NCBI GenBank assembly: GCA_022450665.1 | Contig: JAKUPQ010000009.1 | Location: 1 to 46,191 of the forward strand | Source of the DNA: Alphaproteobacteria bacterium | GTDB lineage: Bacteria > Pseudomonadota > Alphaproteobacteria > Rickettsiales > VGDC01 | Length of the DNA: 46,191 nt | Reading direction: 5' to 3' | Shown: positions 26,839 through 35,818 of the stretch, one piece after another | Position numbering within the stretch: position 1 is the first letter of the stretch | Layout of the letters: each line of letters starts with the position of its first letter | Program-made: the position numbers and the translations under genes | The notes under the pieces: model-generated | Told to the model about the DNA's origin: nothing | Database searches by the model: none | What the model saw: the letters and a program-made list of their open reading frames with translations, nothing else

Positions 26839-28027
26839 TCTGATCATAGCCTTGCTGATCATGACATTTACTTTGCCCGCTCTAGCAACGGAGCAATATA
26901 CCTGTCCGATGCATCCGCACTATCTCTCCGACCATGAAGGCACATGCCCAATTTGCGGCATGGATTTAGTGCCGGTCTATGAAGAATCAAATAGTGAGGG
27001 TAATGCATCTGGCGCCGTCACCATTTCTCCTGAAACCATCCAGACAATGGGCGTTCGCACTGCCAAAGCAGAGAAAGCGTCCTTTGGTACAGAAATTCGT
27101 GCTGTAGGAATTGTAGCATCTGATAAACGGGCGCAACAGGAACTCACCACCCGAGTGGAAGGCTGGATTGAAGATTTAAAAATTGAAGCCGTCGGAGATG
27201 TGGTGGCAAAAGGCGATGTGCTTTACCACCTCTACAGCCCAGAGCTTATCAGCGCCCAGAAGGATTATATCAGCGCCCTTTCTACAGGTATCACAGGCCG
27301 TATCACTGCCACGCGCAAACGGCTGGAGTTTATGGGAGTGCAACCTTCCGTGTTGGCTACCATTACCAAGCAACGCAAAGCGTTGGAAAATTTGCCTTTC
27401 ACCGCAGATGCTGCAGGAACAGTCAGCCAGATTATGGTGCGTGAGGGCAGCTATATTAAGTCCGGCGAGATGATTGCACAGATCGAGGATTATTCCAATG
27501 TTTGGGTAGAGGCCAGTGTGGCTGAAAAAGACATGGCATTTATTGCCGCAGATGCCGAAGCCAAGGTGCGCTTCCCGAATCTGAACAATAAAACGATCAT
27601 GGCCATAGTGGATTATATTTACCCCACCATTGATGCTACCACCCGCATTGGCAAAATACGATTGCTGCTCCCCAACGAAGGCGATATCCGCCCTGGTATG
27701 TATGCAGATGTAGTGTTTGAAACCAAATCCGAACAGCGTCTTTCTATTCCCACCGAAGCCATTTTGCATGATGCGGATGGCGAGCATGTCATTGTGGCGT
27801 TAGGTAATGGAAGGTTTGCACCGCGTGATATTGAAATTGGCATCGCAGGCGGCGGCAGAACAGAAGTACTTTCCGGTTTAAAAGAAGGTGAAAATATCGT
27901 AGTGAGCAGTCAGTTTCTGATTGATTCCGAAAGCTCATTGCGAGAATCACTTAATAAAATGCAAAGCCCAACCAAAGAAGCTCCGGCAGAGCCTATGCAG
28001 ATGGAGGGCGGTCATGCAAGACACTAA
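26825..28027 (+). CDS. cusB: Heavy-metal RND efflux adaptor, CusB-like
   Basis: The 400-residue protein has a signal peptide (about 1-21). A heavy-metal-binding domain follows immediately (YTCPMHPHYLSDHEGTCPIC starts at residue 24, then GMDLVPVYE), with Cys, Met and His ligands. Then come lipoyl, hairpin and beta-barrel domains. The CPMHP...CPICGM unit is a hallmark of Cu/Ag adaptors that accept metal in the periplasm and pass it to the pump. It overlaps both neighbours by 14 bases, a tight operon. The C-terminus is Met/Pro-rich (EPMQMEGGHARH) and could add metal sites. Confidence 0.92.
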   Translation: MKKINLIIALLIMTFTLPALATEQYTCPMHPHYLSDHEGTCPICGMDLVPVYEESNSEGNASGAVTISPETIQTMGVRTAKAEKASFGTEIRAVGIVASDKRAQQELTTRVEGWIEDLKIEAVGDVVAKGDVLYHLYSPELISAQKDYISALSTGITGRITATRKRLEFMGVQPSVLATITKQRKALENLPFTADAAGTVSQIMVREGSYIKSGEMIAQIEDYSNVWVEASVAEKDMAFIAADAEAKVRFPNLNNKTIMAIVDYIYPTIDATTRIGKIRLLLPNEGDIRPGMYADVVFETKSEQRLSIPTEAILHDADGEHVIVALGNGRFAPRDIEIGIAGGGRTEVLSGLKEGENIVVSSQFLIDSESSLRESLNKMQSPTKEAPAEPMQMEGGHARH

Positions 28028-31000
28028 CCATAAGAGCCAACTGGGACATGATCCAACCAAGTCGTTTATCGCCGGAGTCATTGAGTGGTCGGTAAGAAAC
28101 GCCTTTTTAGTGTTAGTGCTGATGATTGGACTCACGGTTTTCGGCATTACTGCTGTTAAACAAACGCCGCTGGATGCTATTCCTGATCTATCGGACACAC
28201 AGGTGATTATCCGCACTGAGTTTCCTGGCCAATCTCCGCAGATTGTGGAGGATTTAGTTACATACCCACTTTCTACCACTATGTTGGGGCTGCCAAAAAC
28301 CAAAGTCGTACGCGGTTTTTCCATGTTCGGCACCTCATTTGTTTATATTATTTTCAAAGACAGTGTTGACCAGTACTGGGCGCGAAGCCGGGTAATTGAG
28401 GCGCTTTCCAAAATTCAGGGCGATTTGCCACAAGCAGCAAAACCGCAGATCGGGCCGGATGCCACCGGCGTAGGCTGGGTATATCAGTATGCAGTGGTCG
28501 ATAAATCCGGCAAACATGATTTGGCGCAGCTTCGCTCCTTACAAGACTGGTTCTTGAAATTTGAGCTAGCCACGGTGCCGGGTGTGTCAGAAGTCGCCTC
28601 AGTGGGTGGTTTTGTCAAAGAATATCAGGTGCTGATTGATCCAAATCGCTTAAGAGCTTTTGACGTGAAACTATCACGCATTAAAGAAGTGGTGGCGGCA
28701 GCCAGCGTCGAGGTGGGCGGCCGTGTAATTGAGCAGGCCGAAACTGAATATATGATTCGCTCTAAGGGCTATATCACCAATCTGGAAGATTTGAAAAAGA
28801 CCGTTATTAAAGCAAAGGATGGTACGCCGGTGCTGCTATCTGATGTAGCACAGGTGATTGAAGGGCCGGAACTAAGGCGTGGCGTTACAGAGCTTAACGG
28901 CGAAGGTGAAGTCGTTGGTGGCTTTGTAGTGATGCGATCCGGTGAGAACGCACTAAATGTAATCGAGGGAGTGAAGAAGAAAATTGAAAGCCTGAAGCTT
29001 GGTCTGCCAGAAGGTGAGGAAATTATCTCTGTTTATGATCGCGCACCTTTAATTGAAGGCGCGGTGGAGTATCTTTCTCACAAGCTGATTGAAGAAGGCG
29101 TTGTCGTGGCACTGGTCACGCTGCTGTTCCTTCTTCATGCCCGATCTGCTTTGGTAGCCATCATCACCTTGCCGCTTGGAGTGTTGGCGGCATTTATCGT
29201 TATGTCGGCGCAAGGCATTACTGCAAATATCATGTCTTTGGGCGGTATTGCCATTGCCATTGGCGCGATGGTGGATGCCTCTATTGTTATGGTAGAAAAC
29301 GCCCACCGAAAATTATCCGAATTAGATGAGCATGCCACTCGCGTAGAAAAAAACGAGGCGATTTTGCTTTCAGCGAAAGAAGTGGGGCCGGGGTTGTTTT
29401 TTTCGTTGCTGATTATTACCGTGTCTTTCCTGACAGTGTTTGCACTTACCGGGCAATCCTTCCGGTTGTTCTCACCGCTGGCATTCACTAAAACCTATGC
29501 GATGGCGTTTGCTTCCATCCTTTCTGTGACAGTCGTGCCAGTGCTGATGCTGTGGCTGATTCGCGGTAAAATCCGCCGTGAAGACGAGAATCCGATTAAT
29601 CGCTGGTTCATTCGTCTTTATCAGCCGCTTTTGGCCAAGGCACTTAGCTATCGCATCCTCACTGTGATAATCGCGCTTATGTTGCTGGCATCCACCACCA
29701 TTCCGCTATGGCGCACCGGCTCGGAATTCATGCCACCACTCTATGAAGGTAATCTGCTTTATATGCCGACAACTTTGCCCGGCGTGTCGATCACCAAGGC
29801 CAAAGAAATTCTGGCACAAACCGACCGGTTGCTCAAAACCATTCCCGAAGTGGAGCTGGTATTCGGCAAGGTCGGGCGCACCGATTCTGCAACCGATCCG
29901 GCACCCATTTCGATGATTGAGACATGGATACGACTCAAACCAAAAGACCAGTGGCGCGATGGTATGACATCCGAAGCGCTGATCAAAGAAATGGATAAAC
30001 GGGTGAAACTGCCAGGGTTGATTAATAGCTGGGGCTATCCCATCAAAATCCGTATCGATATGGTATCCACTGGCATTCGTACGCCAGTTGGCATTAAAAT
30101 ATCCGGCACCAATTTAAAAGGAATTGCGCGTGTCGCCCGTGATGTGGAAATGGCAGTCAAAGACATTTCTGGCACGCGCTCTGCCTTTGCTGACCGCGTG
30201 GTGGGAGGGAAATATCTGGACATTATCCCCAACCGTGCCTCGCTGGCGCGTTATAACGTGGATATGATGATATTCCAGCAGGTGATTCAGTCGGCACTGG
30301 GTGGCATGAAAATCGCCGAATCGGTGCAGGGGCGGGAACGCTATGCCATTATGTTGCGCTACGACCGTGCCTTCCGTGGAAATCCGAAAGATTTGGCTGA
30401 TATACTGGTGTCAACGCCGGACGGGGCGCATATTCCGCTTGGGGAGTTGGCCACCATCGAATTTACCGATGGCCCTTCGATAATTAAATCGGAAAATGCG
30501 CGGCTTAATGGTTGGGTGTTTGTAGATATTGCCGATCGCGATATTGGTGGTTATGTCGCTGAAGCGCAAACAGTGGTGGCAGAGAAAGTAAGACTGCCCG
30601 CCGGATATGCTGTTGGCTGGTCTGGCCAGTTCGAACAAATGCTGGAAGCAGAAGCGCGGCTAAAGATTGCCATTCCCTCCACCATCCTGATTATTTTCGT
30701 GCTGTTGATGATATATTTCGGGCGGGTGGATCGCACGTTGATGGTGATGCTCTCGCTGCCCTTTGGTTTAATTGGCGGCATGTGGGCGGTGTACCTGGCT
30801 GGATATAATATGTCGGTCGCCACTTCGGTCGGCTTTATTGCGCTGGCAGGTATTGCGGTGGAAACCGCTGTGGTGATGCTGCTGTATTTAGATCATCAGG
30901 TGCGCCACCATCCACCGGCAAATCTAAAAGAACTGGCAGAAGCAGTCATGCATGGCGCAGTATTGCGTGTACGGCCAAAACTGATGACTGTTTCCGTTAT

Positions 31001-31181
31001 CATCGCTGGTTTGCTGCCTATATTCTTAACCGACGGTCTCGGCTCAGATGTGATGCGCCGCATTGCTCTGCCAATGGTTGGCGGCATGGTCACTACCACG
31101 GTACTGACGCTTATTGTGATTCCAGTAATATATTTTTTATGGGAGGGGCGACGTTTTAAATCAAAAAATATAGACGCTTAG
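28014..31181 (+). CDS. cusA: Heavy-metal RND efflux pump, CusA/CzcA type
   Basis: The 1055-residue protein starts at ATG 28014 (GGAGGGCGG upstream), not at earlier in-frame codons inside cusB. It has the HME-RND layout: N-terminal membrane segment, two periplasmic loops and 12 membrane helices. The TM4 motif AIGAMVDASIVMVENAH matches the monovalent Cu/Ag subgroup (HME-4), not CzcA zinc-type pumps. Other CusA-like motifs are DAIPDLSDTQVIIRTEFPGQ near the N-terminus and LLYMPTTLPGVSITKAKEIL. Periplasmic Met residues could form the methionine relay. With the channel, adaptor and Cys-rich protein it forms a four-gene copper/silver resistance operon. Confidence 0.94.
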   Translation: MQDTNHKSQLGHDPTKSFIAGVIEWSVRNAFLVLVLMIGLTVFGITAVKQTPLDAIPDLSDTQVIIRTEFPGQSPQIVEDLVTYPLSTTMLGLPKTKVVRGFSMFGTSFVYIIFKDSVDQYWARSRVIEALSKIQGDLPQAAKPQIGPDATGVGWVYQYAVVDKSGKHDLAQLRSLQDWFLKFELATVPGVSEVASVGGFVKEYQVLIDPNRLRAFDVKLSRIKEVVAAASVEVGGRVIEQAETEYMIRSKGYITNLEDLKKTVIKAKDGTPVLLSDVAQVIEGPELRRGVTELNGEGEVVGGFVVMRSGENALNVIEGVKKKIESLKLGLPEGEEIISVYDRAPLIEGAVEYLSHKLIEEGVVVALVTLLFLLHARSALVAIITLPLGVLAAFIVMSAQGITANIMSLGGIAIAIGAMVDASIVMVENAHRKLSELDEHATRVEKNEAILLSAKEVGPGLFFSLLIITVSFLTVFALTGQSFRLFSPLAFTKTYAMAFASILSVTVVPVLMLWLIRGKIRREDENPINRWFIRLYQPLLAKALSYRILTVIIALMLLASTTIPLWRTGSEFMPPLYEGNLLYMPTTLPGVSITKAKEILAQTDRLLKTIPEVELVFGKVGRTDSATDPAPISMIETWIRLKPKDQWRDGMTSEALIKEMDKRVKLPGLINSWGYPIKIRIDMVSTGIRTPVGIKISGTNLKGIARVARDVEMAVKDISGTRSAFADRVVGGKYLDIIPNRASLARYNVDMMIFQQVIQSALGGMKIAESVQGRERYAIMLRYDRAFRGNPKDLADILVSTPDGAHIPLGELATIEFTDGPSIIKSENARLNGWVFVDIADRDIGGYVAEAQTVVAEKVRLPAGYAVGWSGQFEQMLEAEARLKIAIPSTILIIFVLLMIYFGRVDRTLMVMLSLPFGLIGGMWAVYLAGYNMSVATSVGFIALAGIAVETAVVMLLYLDHQVRHHPPANLKELAEAVMHGAVLRVRPKLMTVSVIIAGLLPIFLTDGLGSDVMRRIALPMVGGMVTTTVLTLIVIPVIYFLWEGRRFKSKNIDA

Positions 31182-31384
31182 TGTCTAAATTTATAATTGC
31201 GGGATTGTCTATGCCAGAAAATACAACTGTTCTGGCACCAGCTACTCGTATCGACCGGCGGCATTTTTTGCATGGGTTGAAAATTGAATTCTCATTCTCC
31301 GATGCGAGCGATTACAACGCGGATGCAGGGTTTTTTGTTTTTAAACAAAGTAATGGCAGAAACTTCTTGGTAAATATTAAATAG
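31181..31384 (+). CDS. Doubtful small ORF after cusA
   Basis: A GTG overlapping the cusA stop opens a 67-codon frame; an internal ATG at 31211 gives 57 codons. No ribosome binding site is convincing and no domain is recognised. It may be a fragment or chance ORF. The next 188 bases contain repeated AACAAA-type stretches and a TGGCGCATGCGC palindrome before the RTX-like gene. Confidence 0.25.
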   Translation: MSKFIIAGLSMPENTTVLAPATRIDRRHFLHGLKIEFSFSDASDYNADAGFFVFKQSNGRNFLVNIK

Positions 31385-31572
31385 ATAATACTTTTGTTGC
31401 TCATTGCTGTAACAAAACTTTAACAAACTAGGGGTGGTGTTAATCTTTATTAATTGCTAAAAGGGCGCGCCGGAAATGCTCATCAGTTAGTAACATTTGA
31501 TCTGGCGCATGCGCTGATATTTTCACGTAGACGATATCGCATTAAAGAATATTACAGTCGCTAGGAGAGAAT

Positions 31573-32742
31573 ATGAGAACGTTAAAATTACAAGCTTCTA
31601 CTAACGGTAGCAAAAACGACGGTTATAGCATCAACATGAATGGCAAAGACCGTCTTTTAGATAGCGCCGGCAAAAAACTTAAAGATTTTCCTGACAGCAA
31701 TGGCGAATTCACCAGCAAAAACGATGCTACGCTAGTGCTTGATGGCTTGGATTCCTCTGCTTCAGTATTAACTGTCAGTGGCGTTGGCGCTTGGAATACT
31801 ACCAAGACCCTTGTTGTAAAAGGCGATGCCGAAGCGCTTGATGGCAAAGATTTAGTAATTAATAATATCGTACATGCCAAGGTAGATCTGGCACATCATA
31901 ATGGCGGTTTAACCAAAACCGATGTAAATGTTACTGTTGATGGTGTAAAGCGTGCGGATATTGATACAGGTAAAGGTGATGATGTTGTAGAAGTTGGCAT
32001 TCTGACCAATAATGCTACATGGAGCCGCAATTTTGATATTAATACCCGCGATGGAAATGACACTATCATACTTCGCGACGCTTCTGCTGACTCGTATTCC
32101 GATGCGGGGTTGATTGAAAGTGGACGTCACAGCTCAGTTGAAGTTAATAGTGGCCGTGGCGATGATGTTGTTATCGTTAATACACAACTTGAAAATGCCA
32201 GCATTAAAGCAGGCCGTGGTGATGATCGCATTGAAATCAATGCCGAAGTAAGTGGTGAATTTGAAATTAAAGCAGGTCGCGGTGACGACCACGTTACTAT
32301 GTATGCCGATGCAGAACTTGCCAATGGCGCAGATGTATCGCTAGGGCGCGGAAATGACACCTTTGAAGGCGGCAATGCAGCCGATACTGTTTCGGGTGGC
32401 CGTGGTGACGACTTGTTTGTGTATAACAGCTTTGAAGCCGCTGCTGGCGACGTTGTTCGCGGTGGTCGTGGTGAAGATACCGTACAATTGCATGGCACTG
32501 TGGCAGATTATAGCGTAGCTGCTGAAGCTAACGGTTGGTTTGATTTCACCATCACTTCACTGGATGCTCATATCGAAGTACGTAATGTCGAATTGTTCCG
32601 TTTTGATAACGGTACCGATGCGACCGACGATGACATTGTAATGACATTGCAAGAAGTATTGGATTACAACGCTGCAATCAGCGTTTCCGCTTCTACCGAT
32701 TTTACGGATACTAGTCTGGAAGTAAGTGTTGATCTTGCATAA
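31573..32742 (+). CDS. RTX-like repeat protein (GRGDD glycine-aspartate repeats)
   Basis: The 389-residue protein has AGGAGAGA before its ATG and no N-terminal signal. From about residue 130 to 305 it contains at least eight nonapeptide-like units (TGKGDDVVE, TRDGNDTII, SGRGDDVVI, AGRGDDRIE, AGRGDDHVT, LGRGNDTFE, GGRGDDLFV, GGRGEDTVQ). They fit the GGxGxDxUx consensus of calcium-binding beta-rolls, but most carry an invariant Arg-Gly-Asp-Asp and are spaced wider than in a standard RTX block. The C-terminus is acidic and small-residue-rich (DTSLEVSVDLA), as in type I secretion signals. No ABC exporter is adjacent. Likely an extracellular calcium-folded surface or matrix protein. An intrinsic terminator follows. 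Confidence 0.82.
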   Translation: MRTLKLQASTNGSKNDGYSINMNGKDRLLDSAGKKLKDFPDSNGEFTSKNDATLVLDGLDSSASVLTVSGVGAWNTTKTLVVKGDAEALDGKDLVINNIVHAKVDLAHHNGGLTKTDVNVTVDGVKRADIDTGKGDDVVEVGILTNNATWSRNFDINTRDGNDTIILRDASADSYSDAGLIESGRHSSVEVNSGRGDDVVIVNTQLENASIKAGRGDDRIEINAEVSGEFEIKAGRGDDHVTMYADAELANGADVSLGRGNDTFEGGNAADTVSGGRGDDLFVYNSFEAAAGDVVRGGRGEDTVQLHGTVADYSVAAEANGWFDFTITSLDAHIEVRNVELFRFDNGTDATDDDIVMTLQEVLDYNAAISVSASTDFTDTSLEVSVDLA

Positions 32743-32775
32743 TTTTATTATGTGATACTCAGTCATAATTCTCTC

Positions 32776-32810
32776 GCGGCAGGTGCATTTTGTTCCTGCC
32801 GCATTTTTTT
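32776..32810 (+). terminator. Rho-independent terminator of the RTX-like gene
   Basis: Perfect 8-bp stem GCGGCAGG/CCTGCCGC with an 11-base loop followed by A and seven T, 34 bases after the RTX-like stop. The opposite strand has no T run, so it serves only the plus strand. Confidence 0.88.
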
Positions 32811-32816
32811 GCAGAA

Positions 32817-34253
32817 TTATTTTCGTCCATAGGCATCCTCAATGCGAATAATATCATCTTCTCCCAGATAGCTGCCGGTTTGCACCTCCAATACTTCCAA
32901 AGGCGTGTCCGACAAATTTTCTAGCCGGTGATACGTGCCTTGCGGGATGTATATAGATTCATTTGCATGCAATTCGTGCAGCTCTGTACCCAATGTAACC
33001 TGTGCAACCCCGTTGATAATAAACCAATGCTCGGCGCGACGCTGATGCATTTGCAGTGAAAGCTTCGCCTTAGGGTGTATTATCAGACGTTTGATCTGAT
33101 GTTGCGAGGTAGCTTGTATGCTTTCATAATATCCCCACGGGCGATATGTTTTTGCCCCGTTTTCAAGCAAATGCATATGCGTTATCCGCAGATTGGTAAC
33201 CAGCGCTTTAACTGCTTGCGCACAGGACATATTAGCAACCAATACCGAATCTTTCGTAGCAATAATAAGTAAGTCTTCTACTCCCAGAGCGGAGATGTGC
33301 ATAGAATCGCTTGCGGACAGATAGCAATTTTTGCTCTCACTTATGAAAGTGTCTCCCTGCGAAGTATTGCCATTAGCATCTTTGGGGGCTAGCTGCCATG
33401 CGGCATCCCATGTGCCCACGTCACTCCACCCACAATCCAGAGCCACGACTGCCGCTTTTTGCGTGTGTTCCATTATGGCGTAATCAAACGATAGCGAAGG
33501 CAGGGAAAAGAATTTCTCATTATGCACATGCACGAAATCATATTTTTTTTCAAAGTTAGCGGCATTTTGCGCTTTATTAAGTAAATCTGGCTGATATTTC
33601 GCCATTTCTGCCAACATTTGTTTAGCAGTAAAAACAAAAATGCCGCTATTCCATAGGTAATTCTCAGAGGCTACATAACGTTTTGCGGTGGCATGATCAG
33701 GTTTTTCTTTGAAATTACGAACCCTAAAGCATCCTTCTTGAGCCAGAGGTTGCGCTAGTTGAATGTAACCGTAGCCGGTTTCTGGGTGGCGCGGCGCTAT
33801 TCCAAAAGTAACAATGAATTCTTCGCATGCCAGTTGGCAGGCTTTTTCCACCGCAACTAATAAAGCTGGAGTATCTTGAATGTAATGATCAGCAGGCATA
33901 GCAAGCACCGGGTGGCCTGCAAAATGCTGCTGGGCATACAGCGTGGCAATAGCAATGGCAGGGGCGGTGTTGCGGGATTGTGGCTCTAAAATTACATGAG
34001 CATCGGTAATTCCTGATTCACGAAGATTTTCGGCTACCAAAAAACGATGTTTAACGTTGCAAATAATGATAGGAGCAGTGAATGCATCGCGATTGGCGAC
34101 ACGAAGCAATGTTTGTTGCAAAAGTGTTAAATTCTCATCGCAAAGTTTATGTAATTGTTTTGGGTGGTTTTCTCGCGATAGCGGCCATAAACGCTGCCCC
34201 ATACCACCACATAAAATGACCGGAACTGTTAATTTTTTTTGACTTTTGGCCAT
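32817..34253 (-). CDS. manC: Mannose-1-phosphate guanylyltransferase / mannose-6-phosphate isomerase
   Basis: The 478-residue bifunctional enzyme makes GDP-mannose and interconverts mannose-6-phosphate with fructose-6-phosphate. The N-terminal nucleotidyltransferase has the LCGGMGQRLWPLSRENHPKQ motif; the C-terminal cupin domain (about 365-475) has RPWGYYESI, HQRRAEHWFIINGVAQVTLG and YIPQGTYHRLEN. Length and architecture match ManC/AlgA proteins. It is divergent from the phosphomannomutase gene across 126 bases containing the short palindrome TTGCATTGCAA (near 34281-34291), so both are probably co-regulated. It feeds surface polysaccharide or glycolipid synthesis. Confidence 0.95.
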   Translation of the reverse strand: MAKSQKKLTVPVILCGGMGQRLWPLSRENHPKQLHKLCDENLTLLQQTLLRVANRDAFTAPIIICNVKHRFLVAENLRESGITDAHVILEPQSRNTAPAIAIATLYAQQHFAGHPVLAMPADHYIQDTPALLVAVEKACQLACEEFIVTFGIAPRHPETGYGYIQLAQPLAQEGCFRVRNFKEKPDHATAKRYVASENYLWNSGIFVFTAKQMLAEMAKYQPDLLNKAQNAANFEKKYDFVHVHNEKFFSLPSLSFDYAIMEHTQKAAVVALDCGWSDVGTWDAAWQLAPKDANGNTSQGDTFISESKNCYLSASDSMHISALGVEDLLIIATKDSVLVANMSCAQAVKALVTNLRITHMHLLENGAKTYRPWGYYESIQATSQHQIKRLIIHPKAKLSLQMHQRRAEHWFIINGVAQVTLGTELHELHANESIYIPQGTYHRLENLSDTPLEVLEVQTGSYLGEDDIIRIEDAYGRK

Positions 34254-34379
34254 GATAGTTCCATATAAGTGTACTTAATCTTGCATTGCAATATATACAA
34301 TTGTGTAGCCACACCAATACACAAAAGAAATGTAAAAATGCAATTAATAATTTAACGATTTTTTTCAGATATTTATTTT

Positions 34380-35777
34380 ATGACCGATACCCACAGTTTC
34401 CATAGTTCTATACTCCGTGCCTATGATATTCGAGGCATATACGAAGAAACCTTGTTTAGCAAAGATGCTTGGTATGTTGGCAAAGCTTTTGCCAGTGCGG
34501 TAATTCGCGCAACGGGCAACGCAACACCAAACATAGCGGTGGTATTCGATGGTCGTTTGAGTACGCCTGAGCTATCGCAGCAGTTGATGGATGGCATTAT
34601 CAGTACCGGTGCTACGGTATGGAATTTTGGACTTGGGCCTACGCCAATGATGTATTTTTCGGTGCATCACACCAACGCAGATGCAGGAGTTATGGTAACC
34701 GGATCGCACAATCCAAAAACCCATAACGGCTTTAAATTGATGCTGGGTAAAAAATCATTTTTTGCCGAAGATATTACCAAGCTAGGCGAAATGGCGTTGG
34801 CTGGTGATTTTGAAAATGGTAACGGTACTATCATAGAAAAAGATTGCAGCGAGGCCTATGTAGACGTGTTGGCGGCGGGTTTTGAGCCACAAGGCGCAAA
34901 ACCAGTTAAAGTTGTGATAGATCCGGGCAACGGAGCGGCTGGTGTAATCACAGAGCGGCTGGTGGCTAAGCTGGATGCGGGTCATAAGGTGATTAATGCT
35001 ACTATTGATGGCAATTTCCCTAATCACCATCCCGATCCAACCGTGCCAGAGAATATGCAACAACTCACCGCAGCGGTAAACGAAGGCGGATATGATTTTG
35101 GCATTGCCTTTGATGGCGATGGGGATCGCATTGGCGCAGTCGATAAGCAGGGGCGCATTTTGTATGGCGACCAGCTGATGGTGTTATTCTCGCGGGATGT
35201 GCTCAAAAACAATCCGGGTGCGACCATTATTGCCGATGTAAAGGCCAGCCAAACTCTGTTTGATGATATTGCCAATAATGGTGGAAACCCAGTAATGTGG
35301 AAAACTGGTCATTCTTTAGTGAAGGCAAAAATGAAAGAAACTGGTGCGAAACTTGCCGGTGAAATGAGCGGGCATATTTTCTTCGCAGACCGCTATTTTG
35401 GCTATGATGACGGTATTTATTCTGCGGTACGCTTGATCAATCTTATGGCGCATGAAGACAATACGTTGGAAACCTTGTTGGATGCGATGCCAGAAGTATT
35501 TAACACCCCTGAAATACGTATTGATGTCCCCGATGCAGAGAAATTTGCACTGGTAGACACTATTCATGCGCGCTTGGCCGATAGCCCTGATACAGTGATT
35601 GACGTGGATGGCGTGCGTGTGGTGAACGAAAACGGCTGGTGGTTGGCGCGTGCATCAAATACGCAAGCCGCCATTATCGTGCGTGCAGAAGGACGTGATG
35701 CGCAGGCATTGGAAGCGCTCAAAGGCACCATTAAGCAGCAATTAAAGGCATCAAACATTACGACAGATGCGCTATAG
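34380..35777 (+). CDS. manB: Phosphomannomutase/phosphoglucomutase
   Basis: The 465-residue alpha-D-phosphohexomutase converts mannose-6-P to mannose-1-P and probably glucose-6-P to glucose-1-P. It carries the phosphoserine loop (Ser109 in VMVTGSHNPKTHNGFK), the Mg-binding FDGDGDRIG, the sugar-specificity loop GEMSGHIFF typical of dual PMM/PGM enzymes, and the C-terminal phosphate-binding RASNTQAAIIVRAEG. No good ribosome binding site precedes the ATG. It supplies manC with mannose-1-P; ugd follows 41 bases downstream. Confidence 0.95.
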   Translation: MTDTHSFHSSILRAYDIRGIYEETLFSKDAWYVGKAFASAVIRATGNATPNIAVVFDGRLSTPELSQQLMDGIISTGATVWNFGLGPTPMMYFSVHHTNADAGVMVTGSHNPKTHNGFKLMLGKKSFFAEDITKLGEMALAGDFENGNGTIIEKDCSEAYVDVLAAGFEPQGAKPVKVVIDPGNGAAGVITERLVAKLDAGHKVINATIDGNFPNHHPDPTVPENMQQLTAAVNEGGYDFGIAFDGDGDRIGAVDKQGRILYGDQLMVLFSRDVLKNNPGATIIADVKASQTLFDDIANNGGNPVMWKTGHSLVKAKMKETGAKLAGEMSGHIFFADRYFGYDDGIYSAVRLINLMAHEDNTLETLLDAMPEVFNTPEIRIDVPDAEKFALVDTIHARLADSPDTVIDVDGVRVVNENGWWLARASNTQAAIIVRAEGRDAQALEALKGTIKQQLKASNITTDAL

Positions 35778-35818
35778 TTTTATATTATGAATATGTCTAA
35801 CAAATAATCGAGGAATAC

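Noticed and set aside
27176-27787. 203-codon minus ORF inside cusB
   Set aside because: Shadow frame; the plus strand encodes a well-supported adaptor with conserved motifs.
28081-31181. CzcA-type (Co/Zn/Cd) assignment for the second RND pump
   Set aside because: The TM4 motif and the CPMHP/CPICGM domain of the partner adaptor fit the Cu/Ag subgroup better.
31940-32480. Repeated Arg-Gly-Asp as an integrin-binding adhesin signature
   Set aside because: The RGD arises from the GGxGxD calcium-binding repeat consensus, so host-integrin binding is not supported.
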